From Duganella phyllosphaerae (GTDB taxonomy: Bacteria > Pseudomonadota > Gammaproteobacteria > Burkholderiales > Burkholderiaceae_D), in the NCBI RefSeq assembly GCF_001758785.1, contig NZ_LROM01000062.1, forward strand, positions 17,294 to 81,293: a DNA stretch of 64,000 nt, read 5' to 3'. Under the pieces are notes generated by a model that made no database searches, was not told the DNA's origin, and worked only from the letters and a program-made list of their open reading frames with translations. Positions 7,838 through 16,269 of the stretch are shown here, piece after piece. Numbering within the stretch: position 1 is the first letter of the stretch; each line of letters begins with the position of its first letter. The position numbers and the translations under genes were made by a program.

Positions 7838-8800
7838 ATGAACGACCACGTTGATGCCTTCCGCGCCAGCCTCGCGCAAGAGGCCGAGCATGTATTCGAC
7901 TACACGCTGCAACTGATGGAACAGGACATCGCCGATGGCTGGCGCAGCTATTACGCGCGCGAAATCTGGTTGCAGGAAAACCTGCCGCCGCCGTTGATCA
8001 ACGCGGCAGGCCGCCAGGTGATGGTGCAACGGCTGCGCGCGACCATCCTGGGCTCAGCCACAGCGTCGCCCGACGGCGAGCACGAGCACACGGATCCCGG
8101 CTACCGCAACTATCTCGATATCGGTGTGCTCGATATCGAAGCGGACGGCGCGCCCCATATCGTCCTCGACCACACCGCCAATACCGTGGCCACGGATGTC
8201 ATGGAACACCAGCAGCGGCACTTCCGTTACCAAGTATGGGCCAACGAACGCAACTGGCATGTCGAGACATGGGGGCCCGCCACGCACACGCCGATGCCGG
8301 TGAGCGTGCGGCGCCCGCGCGAAGCGCCGGTGCGCCTGGCTGGAGTGGCGCTGGAAAATGACGGCGTGTACTGGCGGGCGCTGCACCACGTGGAGTGGAG
8401 CATGTACCGCGAAGTGTTCGATTACCTTGCCATGTGCCGTCCGCAATGCTGCATGGACCTGATGAGCGCCATCGCGCCCGAGTTCAGGTATTCGGCAGTG
8501 CTGGGCAGCACCAGGCGCCTGGTGTTCGTGCAGCAGGGCGAGGATGCGCTGGCCTGGGCGCTGCTGTGCGACCGGGAACCGCCGCACGACCATTTCGGGG
8601 CGCCGCAACTGGTGCTGGTCAACCGGCGTCAGCCCGGGGAGCTGCAAGACGCCGATATTCTGTTTCGCAATGTCATCGGCAAGCAGTTCCGTCACAGCAC
8701 TTACTGCACACGCGACCTGGAGGTGGCGATACTGTTCCATGTCGGTCGCAGCCGCCGCCTCATGGCGTTCTACGCGCCGTTCCTGGAGCGGTGTGCATGA
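7838..8800 (+). CDS. Uncharacterised protein, first of two tandem paralogues
   Basis: This 320-residue protein has no signal peptide or membrane segment, so it is presumably cytoplasmic. I do not recognise the family. An N-terminal motif MEQDIADGWRSYYAREIW (about residues 27-44) is followed by LPPPLINAAGRQVMVQRL. The C-terminal third has RLVFVQQGEDALAWALL, APQLVLVNRRQPGEL, DADILFRNVIGK and ILFHVGRSRRLMAFYAPF. All are shared with the next gene and partly with the relic at 4500-4878. ATG 7838 was chosen because AGAAAG lies upstream and the conserved region begins just after it. The gene overlaps the next by ATGA, so the two are expected to be made together. Confidence 0.6.
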   Translation: MNDHVDAFRASLAQEAEHVFDYTLQLMEQDIADGWRSYYAREIWLQENLPPPLINAAGRQVMVQRLRATILGSATASPDGEHEHTDPGYRNYLDIGVLDIEADGAPHIVLDHTANTVATDVMEHQQRHFRYQVWANERNWHVETWGPATHTPMPVSVRRPREAPVRLAGVALENDGVYWRALHHVEWSMYREVFDYLAMCRPQCCMDLMSAIAPEFRYSAVLGSTRRLVFVQQGEDALAWALLCDREPPHDHFGAPQLVLVNRRQPGELQDADILFRNVIGKQFRHSTYCTRDLEVAILFHVGRSRRLMAFYAPFLERCA

Positions 8801-9816
8801 AACCGCCGCTCAAGCTGAAAAATTCCGACCTGCAAGGGGTGGTGGTGCGCTTGCAGCAAATCCTGGCCGACCATGCCGATACGCTGATCGGCCACTGGAT
8901 CGCACTGATCGAGCAGGATATTGCCGACGGCTGGCGTGCGTTCTATGCGCGCGAAATATGGATGCGCAATCACCTGCCGGCGCCATTGATCAACCCGCTG
9001 GGCCGGGCACTGATGGTGGAACAGCTCAAGCAGGTGATCGCCGCCAATGGCATGCCCCTTCAGTGCGATGAAGCAGGTATGCTCGTTGATCTCGTACGTC
9101 GCACGGGCTTGCACGAGTACCGCAACTACCTGCACGTGGGCCAACTGTCGATCGACACCGATGCCGCGCCGCTGGACCTGGTGGCCGATGCCGTCGCCAT
9201 GGGCCTGCTGGACAACGGCCACCGTCATGCGGACGCCGAAATCAGCCGCGATCAGGATCACTGGTACCTGGAAGCTGCTGCCCGCTGCACCTTGACCATA
9301 CCGCTGATCATTTCCACTAACCAGAAAACGCCGGCTGTACGCGACCACAACAAGCCGCTGGCGCTCGACCGGCGCTATTGGTCCGACGTCTGCCAGCCTG
9401 ACTACGCCATTGTCTCCGATGTCGACAATGCCGGCGTTTTCACACCCAAGGTCAGCCTGGCGCTGATGGCCGCCCTGGCGCCGGACTTTCCGTTCTCGGA
9501 GGCACTGAGCACGAAAAAGCGGCTGGTGTTCGTCCAGCCAGGCGACCGTGCGCTGGCCTGGGCCATCATGATCGACAAAACCGATGGTGGCCGCGCGTTC
9601 CGCTATCCGCCGCCGCTGCTCCTGATTAATTTCACGCCGGGCCGCAAGCTCAAGGATGAAGACATCCTGTTTCACAACGTGCTCACCAGGCATTATCTGT
9701 CGCGCGTGATCGACGGGCCGGCTGCGATGGAGCTCGAGTTGCGTTTTCACTTGCCGCGCTATCGACGGCTGATTGAGATATATCGGCCGTATGTTGATGA
9801 AGCGCTTGCGCGCTGA
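8797..9816 (+). CDS. Uncharacterised protein, second of two tandem paralogues
   Basis: This 339-residue protein starts at the ATG overlapping the previous stop. It is a diverged copy of the preceding gene: IEQDIADGWRAFYAREIW at about residues 38-55, LPAPLINPLGRALMVEQL next, then RLVFVQPGDRALAWAIM, KDEDILFHNVLTRHY and LRFHLPRYRRLIEIYRPY near the end. The middle (about residues 90-200) is much less conserved and contains YRNYLHVGQLSIDTDAAPL, parallel to YRNYLDIGVLDIEADGAPH in the first copy. No enzymatic motif or DNA-binding fold is apparent. Two coupled, diverged copies suggest a heteromeric pair or a specificity family, but this is inference. Confidence 0.6.
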   Translation: MKPPLKLKNSDLQGVVVRLQQILADHADTLIGHWIALIEQDIADGWRAFYAREIWMRNHLPAPLINPLGRALMVEQLKQVIAANGMPLQCDEAGMLVDLVRRTGLHEYRNYLHVGQLSIDTDAAPLDLVADAVAMGLLDNGHRHADAEISRDQDHWYLEAAARCTLTIPLIISTNQKTPAVRDHNKPLALDRRYWSDVCQPDYAIVSDVDNAGVFTPKVSLALMAALAPDFPFSEALSTKKRLVFVQPGDRALAWAIMIDKTDGGRAFRYPPPLLLINFTPGRKLKDEDILFHNVLTRHYLSRVIDGPAAMELELRFHLPRYRRLIEIYRPYVDEALAR

Positions 9817-9838
9817 ACGTCGTGACGCTGGGAATTAC

Positions 9839-11512
9839 CTACACTGCACTGCGCGAAAAATAGTTGCGCTGGCGGCTGCGAAAGCCGGTGCCGTAATACG
9901 CTTGCGCCCAGCTGCAATCTTCCACCAGCGGGTTGCTGGCAAACAAGGTGCCGGACGCCATCGCCGAGCGCACCGCGTCGCGGAACGCGTAGTGGGTGTA
10001 CGACCGCATGAATTCGCCCAGGTAGATGTCGGCCACCTCGTGGTCGTTGGCGATCACCAACATGTTCTCGTCGTTCTGCTTGCTCGATGCCAGGCTGAAA
10101 TTGGCCGAGCCGCTGATCACCAGCGGCCGCTTGCCCAGCGGGTCGATCAGCATGAACTTGGTGTGGATGAATTGCACGTGTTGGGCCATGGCGTTGCTGC
10201 GTTCAAGCAGAAACTGATCGAGCGCATTGGTGCGCAGGTAGGCGCCCATTGCCACGCGGCCGCTCTCGGTGGCGCGAATGTCCCTGACGATGCGGCCGAT
10301 CTTTTCCACCTGCTTCTTGTTGCCTTTCAGGCCGTCCATCAGCACGTAGCGCACGCCGCGATGCTCGGGTACCAGCGCTTGCCCCAGCCGGTCGTCGATC
10401 GAGAATGCCAGCGTGAGCAGCACCGCATCGGCTTCGTGAATTTCGGCGATGTAGCGGTCGAGCGCGTCGCGTTCCTTGCGCGGACTGAAGACCGGCGTGC
10501 AACCGTCGGGCCATTGCGCCGGCAACGGGAAAGCGGTGGTGATCGCTGCGCGCAGCGCCACGCTGGCCGGGTCTGCTGCCAGCAATTGCCAGTAGGCGAG
10601 GAATTGCTGCGCCACCGTGGCGTCCCATACTTCGTGGCCGGTGTTGAGCTGGCCAAAAAAACCGTTTTGCGACCAGTTGAGCGAGCCGCCCCACACGGCG
10701 TGCGGCGTGCCCTGGGTGGAGAGCACGATGAACTTGTTGTGGGCGATGTAGCCGGGATTGTTCTCGCGCGCGATGCCGATGTCGGCCAGGTGCGCCATGT
10801 CGAGCTCGCCGATGTTTTCTTCGCGCGGATAGGACGGGCTGTCGTCGTCGCCGTTTTCCTTGGCGTCGTAGATGATGCGCACCGCCACGCCGCGTTCGCG
10901 CGCCGCGCGCAAGGCCTCGAGCACCGGCGCGTGGCGCGCTTCGTAGATGGCGGCATGCAGCGCGTCGCCGGCCTGGGCCTGGGCGATAAAGGCGAGCAGG
11001 GATTCGAACAGGCCACGGCTGAGCCATTCGAAGGCCTGGTTGTTGGGCACGTCCTCCGGTGCGCGGTTGGCAAAGCGGCGCGCATACTCCTGGGCGGCAA
11101 TCGCGCCGCGATTGAAGTGGACGGCGTGGCCCGACGCCGTGCGCGTAATCGTGCGCACTGGCACGTCCACCTCGGCCAGCACCGAGAGCGCAGCGGGCGT
11201 GCCGCCGAGCGCGACGATGCGATACGTGTAATCGACGCCGGGGCGCACCGTGTAGTCGGCCCACTGGAAGGTCTGCAGCGGGTGGTTGCGGGTGGAAACG
11301 CGCGTGTCTTTACCGGTGCCAGGGTCGGTGGTGGCGTAGCGCTTTTGCGCTTCGAGCCAGTCGGCGCGGCCGGTCTCGTGGTCGGTGCGGTGGATGGCGA
11401 AGCCTTGCAACTGGCCCGCGCGCGCTTCGGGCCAGTCGAAGCCGAAGAGAATCACGTGGCTACCGGCAATCGCCTGGACATGCAGGCCCCCATCGGTGCG
11501 TTGCGCGCGCAT
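9839..11512 (-). CDS. Phospholipase D-like domain protein
   Basis: This 557-residue protein has two phospholipase-D HKD-type halves. The first has IAHNKFIVL followed by GGSLNWSQNG (about residues 275-305). The second has IHTKFMLIDPLG followed by SGSANFSLASSKQND (about residues 462-490). The first ~130 residues resemble a fibronectin type III-like beta domain (HVILFGFDWPEA, YTYRIVALGG). There is no signal peptide, which is unusual for an envelope phospholipase; the protein may act on nucleic acid or be exported another way. The start ATG has AGGAG at good spacing. It stands alone, convergent with the accessory block. Confidence 0.75.
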   Translation of the reverse strand: MRAQRTDGGLHVQAIAGSHVILFGFDWPEARAGQLQGFAIHRTDHETGRADWLEAQKRYATTDPGTGKDTRVSTRNHPLQTFQWADYTVRPGVDYTYRIVALGGTPAALSVLAEVDVPVRTITRTASGHAVHFNRGAIAAQEYARRFANRAPEDVPNNQAFEWLSRGLFESLLAFIAQAQAGDALHAAIYEARHAPVLEALRAARERGVAVRIIYDAKENGDDDSPSYPREENIGELDMAHLADIGIARENNPGYIAHNKFIVLSTQGTPHAVWGGSLNWSQNGFFGQLNTGHEVWDATVAQQFLAYWQLLAADPASVALRAAITTAFPLPAQWPDGCTPVFSPRKERDALDRYIAEIHEADAVLLTLAFSIDDRLGQALVPEHRGVRYVLMDGLKGNKKQVEKIGRIVRDIRATESGRVAMGAYLRTNALDQFLLERSNAMAQHVQFIHTKFMLIDPLGKRPLVISGSANFSLASSKQNDENMLVIANDHEVADIYLGEFMRSYTHYAFRDAVRSAMASGTLFASNPLVEDCSWAQAYYGTGFRSRQRNYFSRSAV

Positions 11513-11609
11513 GGCTGTCTCCTGACGGATCAGAAAGTGTCAGGTTAGGCCTGCTTGTTCGATGCGGGTTTGGGGTAGCGCACGCTTGGTGCGCCACCCC
11601 CCTAGGTTG

Positions 11610-12989
11610 TTACGCTTCCGGCTCCGCCACCGGCTCCACCACGCTGGCCACCAGCACCACGCACAGCAGCGCCGTGCCCACCATGTACATGAACACGCTG
11701 CTCCAGCCGAAATGGTCGAGCAAGATGCCCACCATCAACGGCGCCACTGCGCCGCCGATCTGGCCGAGGAAGTTGACGATGCCGAACGCGGTCGGGTACG
11801 TCGATTTGCTCACCAGTCCCATCGCATACGCCGAGTAGCCGGCAAAGCCGATGCCCACCATCAGGCCCGAGATCAGCAGCGTGGCGCCGAGAAACACGGC
11901 GCTGTCGGGGGCGTTGATCAGCAGGCACAGCATGAGCGTGGTGCCGATGGCGCCGAGCAGCATCATCGGCTTGCGGCGGCCGTCGAGCAGGCGGTCGGAG
12001 ATCAGGCCGCCGATCATGTTGCCGGTGACCGCGCCGATGAACGGCGCCGAGGCCAGGAAGCCCATTTTGACCGATTCGAAACCGCGCACCGTCACCAGGT
12101 ACGTCGGGATCCACGACATGAAGATGTTGGTGATGCCGATCATGCAGCCGTAGCCGAGCGCCACGCCGATGATGTTCCACGACGTGAAGACCTGGCCGAT
12201 TGTGTGCAGGCGCTCCACGCGGCGGGTGCGGTTGATGGCGTCGAGCAGCGGCATGCTGCGCAGGTGGCGTGGTGCCGGCTTTTTGCCAGCATCGGCAGGC
12301 GCGCCTTCGCCACGGATATAGCGCTGCTCGGCTGGCGAGCAGAAGCGGCTCTCGCTCGGCGAGTTGGTCACCAGCAGCAGCCATAGAATCGCGAACAGGA
12401 AACCGGGCACGGCAAACACGTAGAAAATCTCGCGCCAGCCCCAGATCGCAATCACGATCAGGCACACCGACGGCACCATTAACGGCCCCAGCTTGGAGGC
12501 GGCAATCCACAAACCGGTCGCCAGGCCTTTTTCCTGCGGCGGAAACCAGCGGTTGATGACGTTGGTGCAGCCGATGCCGAGCGGTCCTTCGGACAGGCCC
12601 AGGCCGATGCGGTACAGCTGGAGCAGCAGCACCGACGTGGTGGTGGCCATCAGCGCGGTAAACAGCGACGTAAACACCATGCACACGGCCAGGAAAATGC
12701 CGCTGGCTTTTTCACCGAGGCGGCGGTACAGCATGCCCACCGGAATTTGCACGATGGCGTAGGCAAACGAAAACAGGCTGACGATCAGGCCCGCTTCGGT
12801 ATTGGTGATGTGGAATTCCTTCTTCATGTAGGGCAGGGCGATGCCGAAGTTGGCGCGGTCGGCGCAGGCGATGGCCCAGATGCAGAAAATCAGGCCCATC
12901 ACCACCCAGCGGTAATTGGTTTTCTTTTCTTCTTGCGGTGCTGCAGCTACAGGTGTTGCCGGCATGCTCGCGGTGGATTGCTGTCGCAT
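11610..12989 (-). CDS. MFS transporter, anion:cation symporter type
   Basis: This 459-residue major facilitator with about 12 membrane helices resembles the ACS group, which imports sugar acids and other carboxylates (glucarate, galactonate, phthalate types). The N-terminal part has NYRWVVMGLIFCIWAIACADRANFG and the helix 2-3 loop GMLYRRLGEKASG. A long central loop of about 50 residues follows helix 6. It is divergent from the 2-hydroxyacid dehydrogenase gene, with 213 bp between the starts that probably hold shared control elements, so it may import that enzyme's substrate. GGAGA precedes the ATG. The exact substrate is unknown. Confidence 0.8.
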   Translation of the reverse strand: MRQQSTASMPATPVAAAPQEEKKTNYRWVVMGLIFCIWAIACADRANFGIALPYMKKEFHITNTEAGLIVSLFSFAYAIVQIPVGMLYRRLGEKASGIFLAVCMVFTSLFTALMATTTSVLLLQLYRIGLGLSEGPLGIGCTNVINRWFPPQEKGLATGLWIAASKLGPLMVPSVCLIVIAIWGWREIFYVFAVPGFLFAILWLLLVTNSPSESRFCSPAEQRYIRGEGAPADAGKKPAPRHLRSMPLLDAINRTRRVERLHTIGQVFTSWNIIGVALGYGCMIGITNIFMSWIPTYLVTVRGFESVKMGFLASAPFIGAVTGNMIGGLISDRLLDGRRKPMMLLGAIGTTLMLCLLINAPDSAVFLGATLLISGLMVGIGFAGYSAYAMGLVSKSTYPTAFGIVNFLGQIGGAVAPLMVGILLDHFGWSSVFMYMVGTALLCVVLVASVVEPVAEPEA

Positions 12990-13202
12990 AGATGTCTCCA
13001 GTGGTGTTTTTTTATTTGGTCACAAATCCTCCCACCCGTACCGAACCGCGTCCAATCTTTTATGGACATGAGGTGATCCGCAAATTGAATCATTCCCGGC
13101 CGTGTATCAGTTGATAGCGTTTTGGGATTGGACGCGCAAAAAAAAACATCCCATGATGCGCTCACAACTCGATGCTTGCCATCGCCTAACAGGGAGACCC
13201 GA

Positions 13203-14156
13203 TTGAAACCACACGTCCTGCAACTGAACCCGATCCTCGTACCAGCGATTAACGACAAGCTGAACGAACTCTACACCGTACACCGCCTGTTCGAGCAACA
13301 GGACAAGACGGCTTACCTGGCAGCGCACGGCGCCAATATCCGGGGCGTGATCACCGGCGGCCACACCGGCATTACCAATGCCATGATCGAGAGCCTGCCG
13401 GCGCTGCAAGTGATTGCCGTCAACGGCGTGGGCACCGACGCGGTGGACCTGGAATTTGCCCGCTCACGCAACCTGCCGGTCACCGCCACCTTTGGCGCAC
13501 TGACCGAAGACGTCGCCGACCTGGCCATCGGCCTGATCCTGGCCTCGTGCCGCGAGATTTGCTCGGGCAATGCGTTTGTGAAGACCGGCAACTGGCAGAA
13601 GAACCCGCATCCGGGCGCGATTCCGCTGTCGCGCCGCTTCAGCGGCAAGCGCGTCGGCATCGTTGGCATGGGCAAGGTTGGCCGCGCGATTGCCCAGCGC
13701 GCCGCCGCCTTCGACTGCCCGATCTCCTATACCGACCTGCGCCACATCGCCGAGTTGCCATACAACTTCGTGCCCGACCTGCTGCAACTGGCGCGCGACA
13801 GCGACATCCTGGTGCTGGCCGCTGCTGCCGACAAGGCGCAGGGCATCATCAACGCCGCCGTGCTCGATGCGCTGGGCAAGGACGGCTACCTGATCAACAT
13901 CGCCCGCGGCAAGCTGGTGGTGGAAAGCGACCTGGTCGATGCGCTCACGCGCGGCGCCATCGCCGGCGCCGGCCTGGACGTGTTTGTCGATGAACCGAAC
14001 GTGCCCGAAGCGCTGTTCCCGATGGACCGCGTGGTGTTGCAGGCGCACCGCGCCAGCGCCACCGTCGAGTCGCGCACGGCCATGGGCGAGATGGTGCTGG
14101 CCAGCCTGGCAGCGGGCCTGGCAGGGCAGCGTCCCGAGGGCAGCCTGACCACCTGA
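13203..14156 (+). CDS. 2-hydroxyacid dehydrogenase (glyoxylate/hydroxypyruvate reductase-like)
   Basis: This 317-residue D-2-hydroxyacid dehydrogenase would reduce 2-oxoacids such as glyoxylate or hydroxypyruvate with NAD(P)H. The Rossmann motif GIVGMGKVGRAIA lies at about residues 151-163. The catalytic triad is visible as NIARGKLVVE (Arg, about 235), VDEPNVPE (Glu, about 264) and QAHRASAT (His, about 283). The start is TTG 13203, which has AGGGAG about 6 nt upstream; a longer reading from 13122 has no support. It is divergent from the carboxylate transporter and followed 84 bp later by a LysR regulator that may control the locus. Confidence 0.82.
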   Translation: MKPHVLQLNPILVPAINDKLNELYTVHRLFEQQDKTAYLAAHGANIRGVITGGHTGITNAMIESLPALQVIAVNGVGTDAVDLEFARSRNLPVTATFGALTEDVADLAIGLILASCREICSGNAFVKTGNWQKNPHPGAIPLSRRFSGKRVGIVGMGKVGRAIAQRAAAFDCPISYTDLRHIAELPYNFVPDLLQLARDSDILVLAAAADKAQGIINAAVLDALGKDGYLINIARGKLVVESDLVDALTRGAIAGAGLDVFVDEPNVPEALFPMDRVVLQAHRASATVESRTAMGEMVLASLAAGLAGQRPEGSLTT

Positions 14157-14240
14157 GACGAAAGGCAGAGGTAGAGCGAACCCGTCCTGGAGCAGTTTCT
14201 CGCTATCATGGCTGACTTTTGACGCCATACAGGACACACC

Positions 14241-15158
14241 ATGCTAGACCTGGGACAGGTGCGCTGCTTCGTTGCCGCAGCGACCGAACTGAATTTCCGG
14301 CGCGCCGCCGCGCTGCTGAACATGACGCAGCCGCCGCTGTCGCGGCAGATTCAATTGCTCGAGCACAGCCTGGGCGTGGAGCTGTTCGACCGGGTGGGGC
14401 GCACCGTCAAGCTCACCACGGAAGGCCGGGTATTCCTGGCCGACGCCACCCGCCTGCTGAACCTGGCGGAGCAGGCGGAAACCACGGTGCGCCGCGCCAG
14501 CCAGGGCAAGACCGGCAGGGTGCGCATCGGCTTTACCGGCGCGGCCGGCTACGAGCTGATCCCGGGCCTGCTGGCAGCTGCCAAGGTAGCGCTGCCCGAG
14601 ATCGACGTGGTGTTGTTCGAGCTGATCTCGGTGGCGCAGATCGAGGCGTTTTATGCCAACACCATCGACCTCGGTTTCATGCGCCCGGTGTCCTCGCGCC
14701 AGCAGCTGACATTGCAGCTGGTGGAAGAGGAGCCGCTGGTGGTGGCGTTGCCCAAGGGGCACCCGCTGTGCGCGTACGAGCGCATCGCACTCAGGCAGTT
14801 GAACGACCAGCCCTTCATCATGCATTCGCCGGTGCAGGGCAAGTATTTTTATGACCGGTTGATGGGCATTTTCTCCAGCAACGATGTGCACGTGCAGATC
14901 ACGCAGTACATCGACCAGAGCCCGACCATTCTGTCGATGGTGCGGGCTGGGCTGGGCGTGTCGATCTTGCCGGCGTCGGCCCAGCGCTTCCACTACGACA
15001 ACGTCGAGTTCCGGCATCTCGACGACGTGGTGGCGCAAGCCGAGATGAGCATGGCCTGGCGCGCCGACCAGGAAAACCCCGCCGTCACCGCGTTCCGCCT
15101 GCTGGCGATCGAACACTTTGCCGCGCAGCGGCGCGAGGGGGGCGCACACAACAACTAG
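14241..15158 (+). CDS. LysR family regulator, BenM/CatM-like
   Basis: This 305-residue protein has the LysR winged helix at residues 1-60 (LGQVRCFVAAATELNFRRAAALLNMTQPPLSRQI) and a periplasmic-binding-protein-like effector domain after about residue 90. The spelling of the N-terminus (FRRAAALLNMTQPPLS) resembles regulators of aromatic or carboxylic acid use. It lies 9 bp before the porin and 84 bp after the dehydrogenase, so it could be co-transcribed with both and regulate the transporter/dehydrogenase promoter region. The effector is unknown. Confidence 0.82.
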   Translation: MLDLGQVRCFVAAATELNFRRAAALLNMTQPPLSRQIQLLEHSLGVELFDRVGRTVKLTTEGRVFLADATRLLNLAEQAETTVRRASQGKTGRVRIGFTGAAGYELIPGLLAAAKVALPEIDVVLFELISVAQIEAFYANTIDLGFMRPVSSRQQLTLQLVEEEPLVVALPKGHPLCAYERIALRQLNDQPFIMHSPVQGKYFYDRLMGIFSSNDVHVQITQYIDQSPTILSMVRAGLGVSILPASAQRFHYDNVEFRHLDDVVAQAEMSMAWRADQENPAVTAFRLLAIEHFAAQRREGGAHNN

Positions 15159-15167
15159 AGGAGACAC

Positions 15168-16262
15168 ATGAATTACAAGCATCTTTCGGCTGCCCTGGCG
15201 GTTGCCTCAGCCTTTATTGCAGCCGCACCGGTTCACGCCCAGTCGAACGTCACCATTTACGGCATCGCCGACATCGGCATCGTTGGCGAACGCGGCGGCG
15301 CCGACGGCAACGTCACCAAGCTCACCAGCGGCCCGGCAGCAGCCTCGCGCATCGGCTTCAAGGGTACCGAAGACCTCGGCGGCGGCCTGTCCGCCTTCTT
15401 CATCCTGGAAGCGGGCTACAACCTCGATACCGGCACGCAGGCCTCGAGCACCATGCTGTTCAACCGCCAGGCGCTGGTCGGCCTGAAGAACAGCGCCGGC
15501 ACGCTGATGCTGGGCCGCCAGACCACGCCGTACCACAACACGCTGGTGGCGGTGGCCGATCCGTTTGCAACCGGCTACGCCGGCTCCATCAAGAACACCT
15601 TCCCCGACTGGGGCACCAATGTCCGTACCAACAACACGGTGATGGTTGCCTCGCCGACCGTGCAGGGCTGGAACGGCGACGTTGCCTACAGCTTCGGCGA
15701 GCAGGCGGGCAGCGAGTCTGCCGGCCGCCAGGTGGGCACCTCGTTCGGCTACAGCAGCGGCCCGCTGGCCGTGCGCTTTGCCTACAACCACAAGAACAAC
15801 GACCTGGTGGGCACGCCGACCACGCCGGCCGTGCTGCGTGGCTCGGCCAGCAACAAGCTGCTGGCGGCCAACTACAACTTCGGTTTCATCAAGCTGTTTG
15901 CCGCAGTCGGCATCGACAAGGGTTTTAACGCCGCACCGCTGGGCAATACCGGCAATCCTTATGGCGGCGTGCCACCGACCGCCTCGACCGATGGCCGCGA
16001 AGCGCTGCTCGGCTTTACCATGCCGCTCGCCACCGGCACCGTGATGGCGTCGGTGATGCACAAGGACGACCGCACCGCGTTCAACCAGGATGCCAACACC
16101 TGGGGCGTTGGCTATGTGTACCCGGTGTCCAGGCGCACCAGCCTGTACACCGCGTACGGCAGCATCTCGAACCGCAACGGCGCCGGCTACACGGTCGCCA
16201 ACAACAGCGAATCGGGCAGCGGCGACCGTGCTTACAACCTGGGCTTGCGCCACAATTTTTAA
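15168..16262 (+). CDS. Gram-negative trimeric porin
   Basis: This 364-residue outer-membrane porin of the beta-proteobacterial 16-strand type (Porin_4) has a signal peptide ending at VHAQS (about residue 24). The mature protein starts with NVTIYGIADIGIVGERGG and has ASRIGFKGTEDLGGGL, AFFILEAGYNLDTG and the terminal strand AYNLGLRHNF ending in Phe, the usual outer-membrane assembly signal. It follows the LysR gene by 9 bp and may supply outer-membrane passage for the substrate of the nearby transporter. It ends 7 bp from the convergent phytase gene. Confidence 0.88.
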   Translation: MNYKHLSAALAVASAFIAAAPVHAQSNVTIYGIADIGIVGERGGADGNVTKLTSGPAAASRIGFKGTEDLGGGLSAFFILEAGYNLDTGTQASSTMLFNRQALVGLKNSAGTLMLGRQTTPYHNTLVAVADPFATGYAGSIKNTFPDWGTNVRTNNTVMVASPTVQGWNGDVAYSFGEQAGSESAGRQVGTSFGYSSGPLAVRFAYNHKNNDLVGTPTTPAVLRGSASNKLLAANYNFGFIKLFAAVGIDKGFNAAPLGNTGNPYGGVPPTASTDGREALLGFTMPLATGTVMASVMHKDDRTAFNQDANTWGVGYVYPVSRRTSLYTAYGSISNRNGAGYTVANNSESGSGDRAYNLGLRHNF

Positions 16263-16269
16263 CGCGTAA

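Noticed and set aside
9773..11548. Long plus-strand open frame opposite the phospholipase-D gene
   Set aside because: It is the complement of a gene with clear HKD motifs; its translation is low-complexity, rich in His, Arg, Val and Gln, with no domain, a common artefact in GC-rich DNA.
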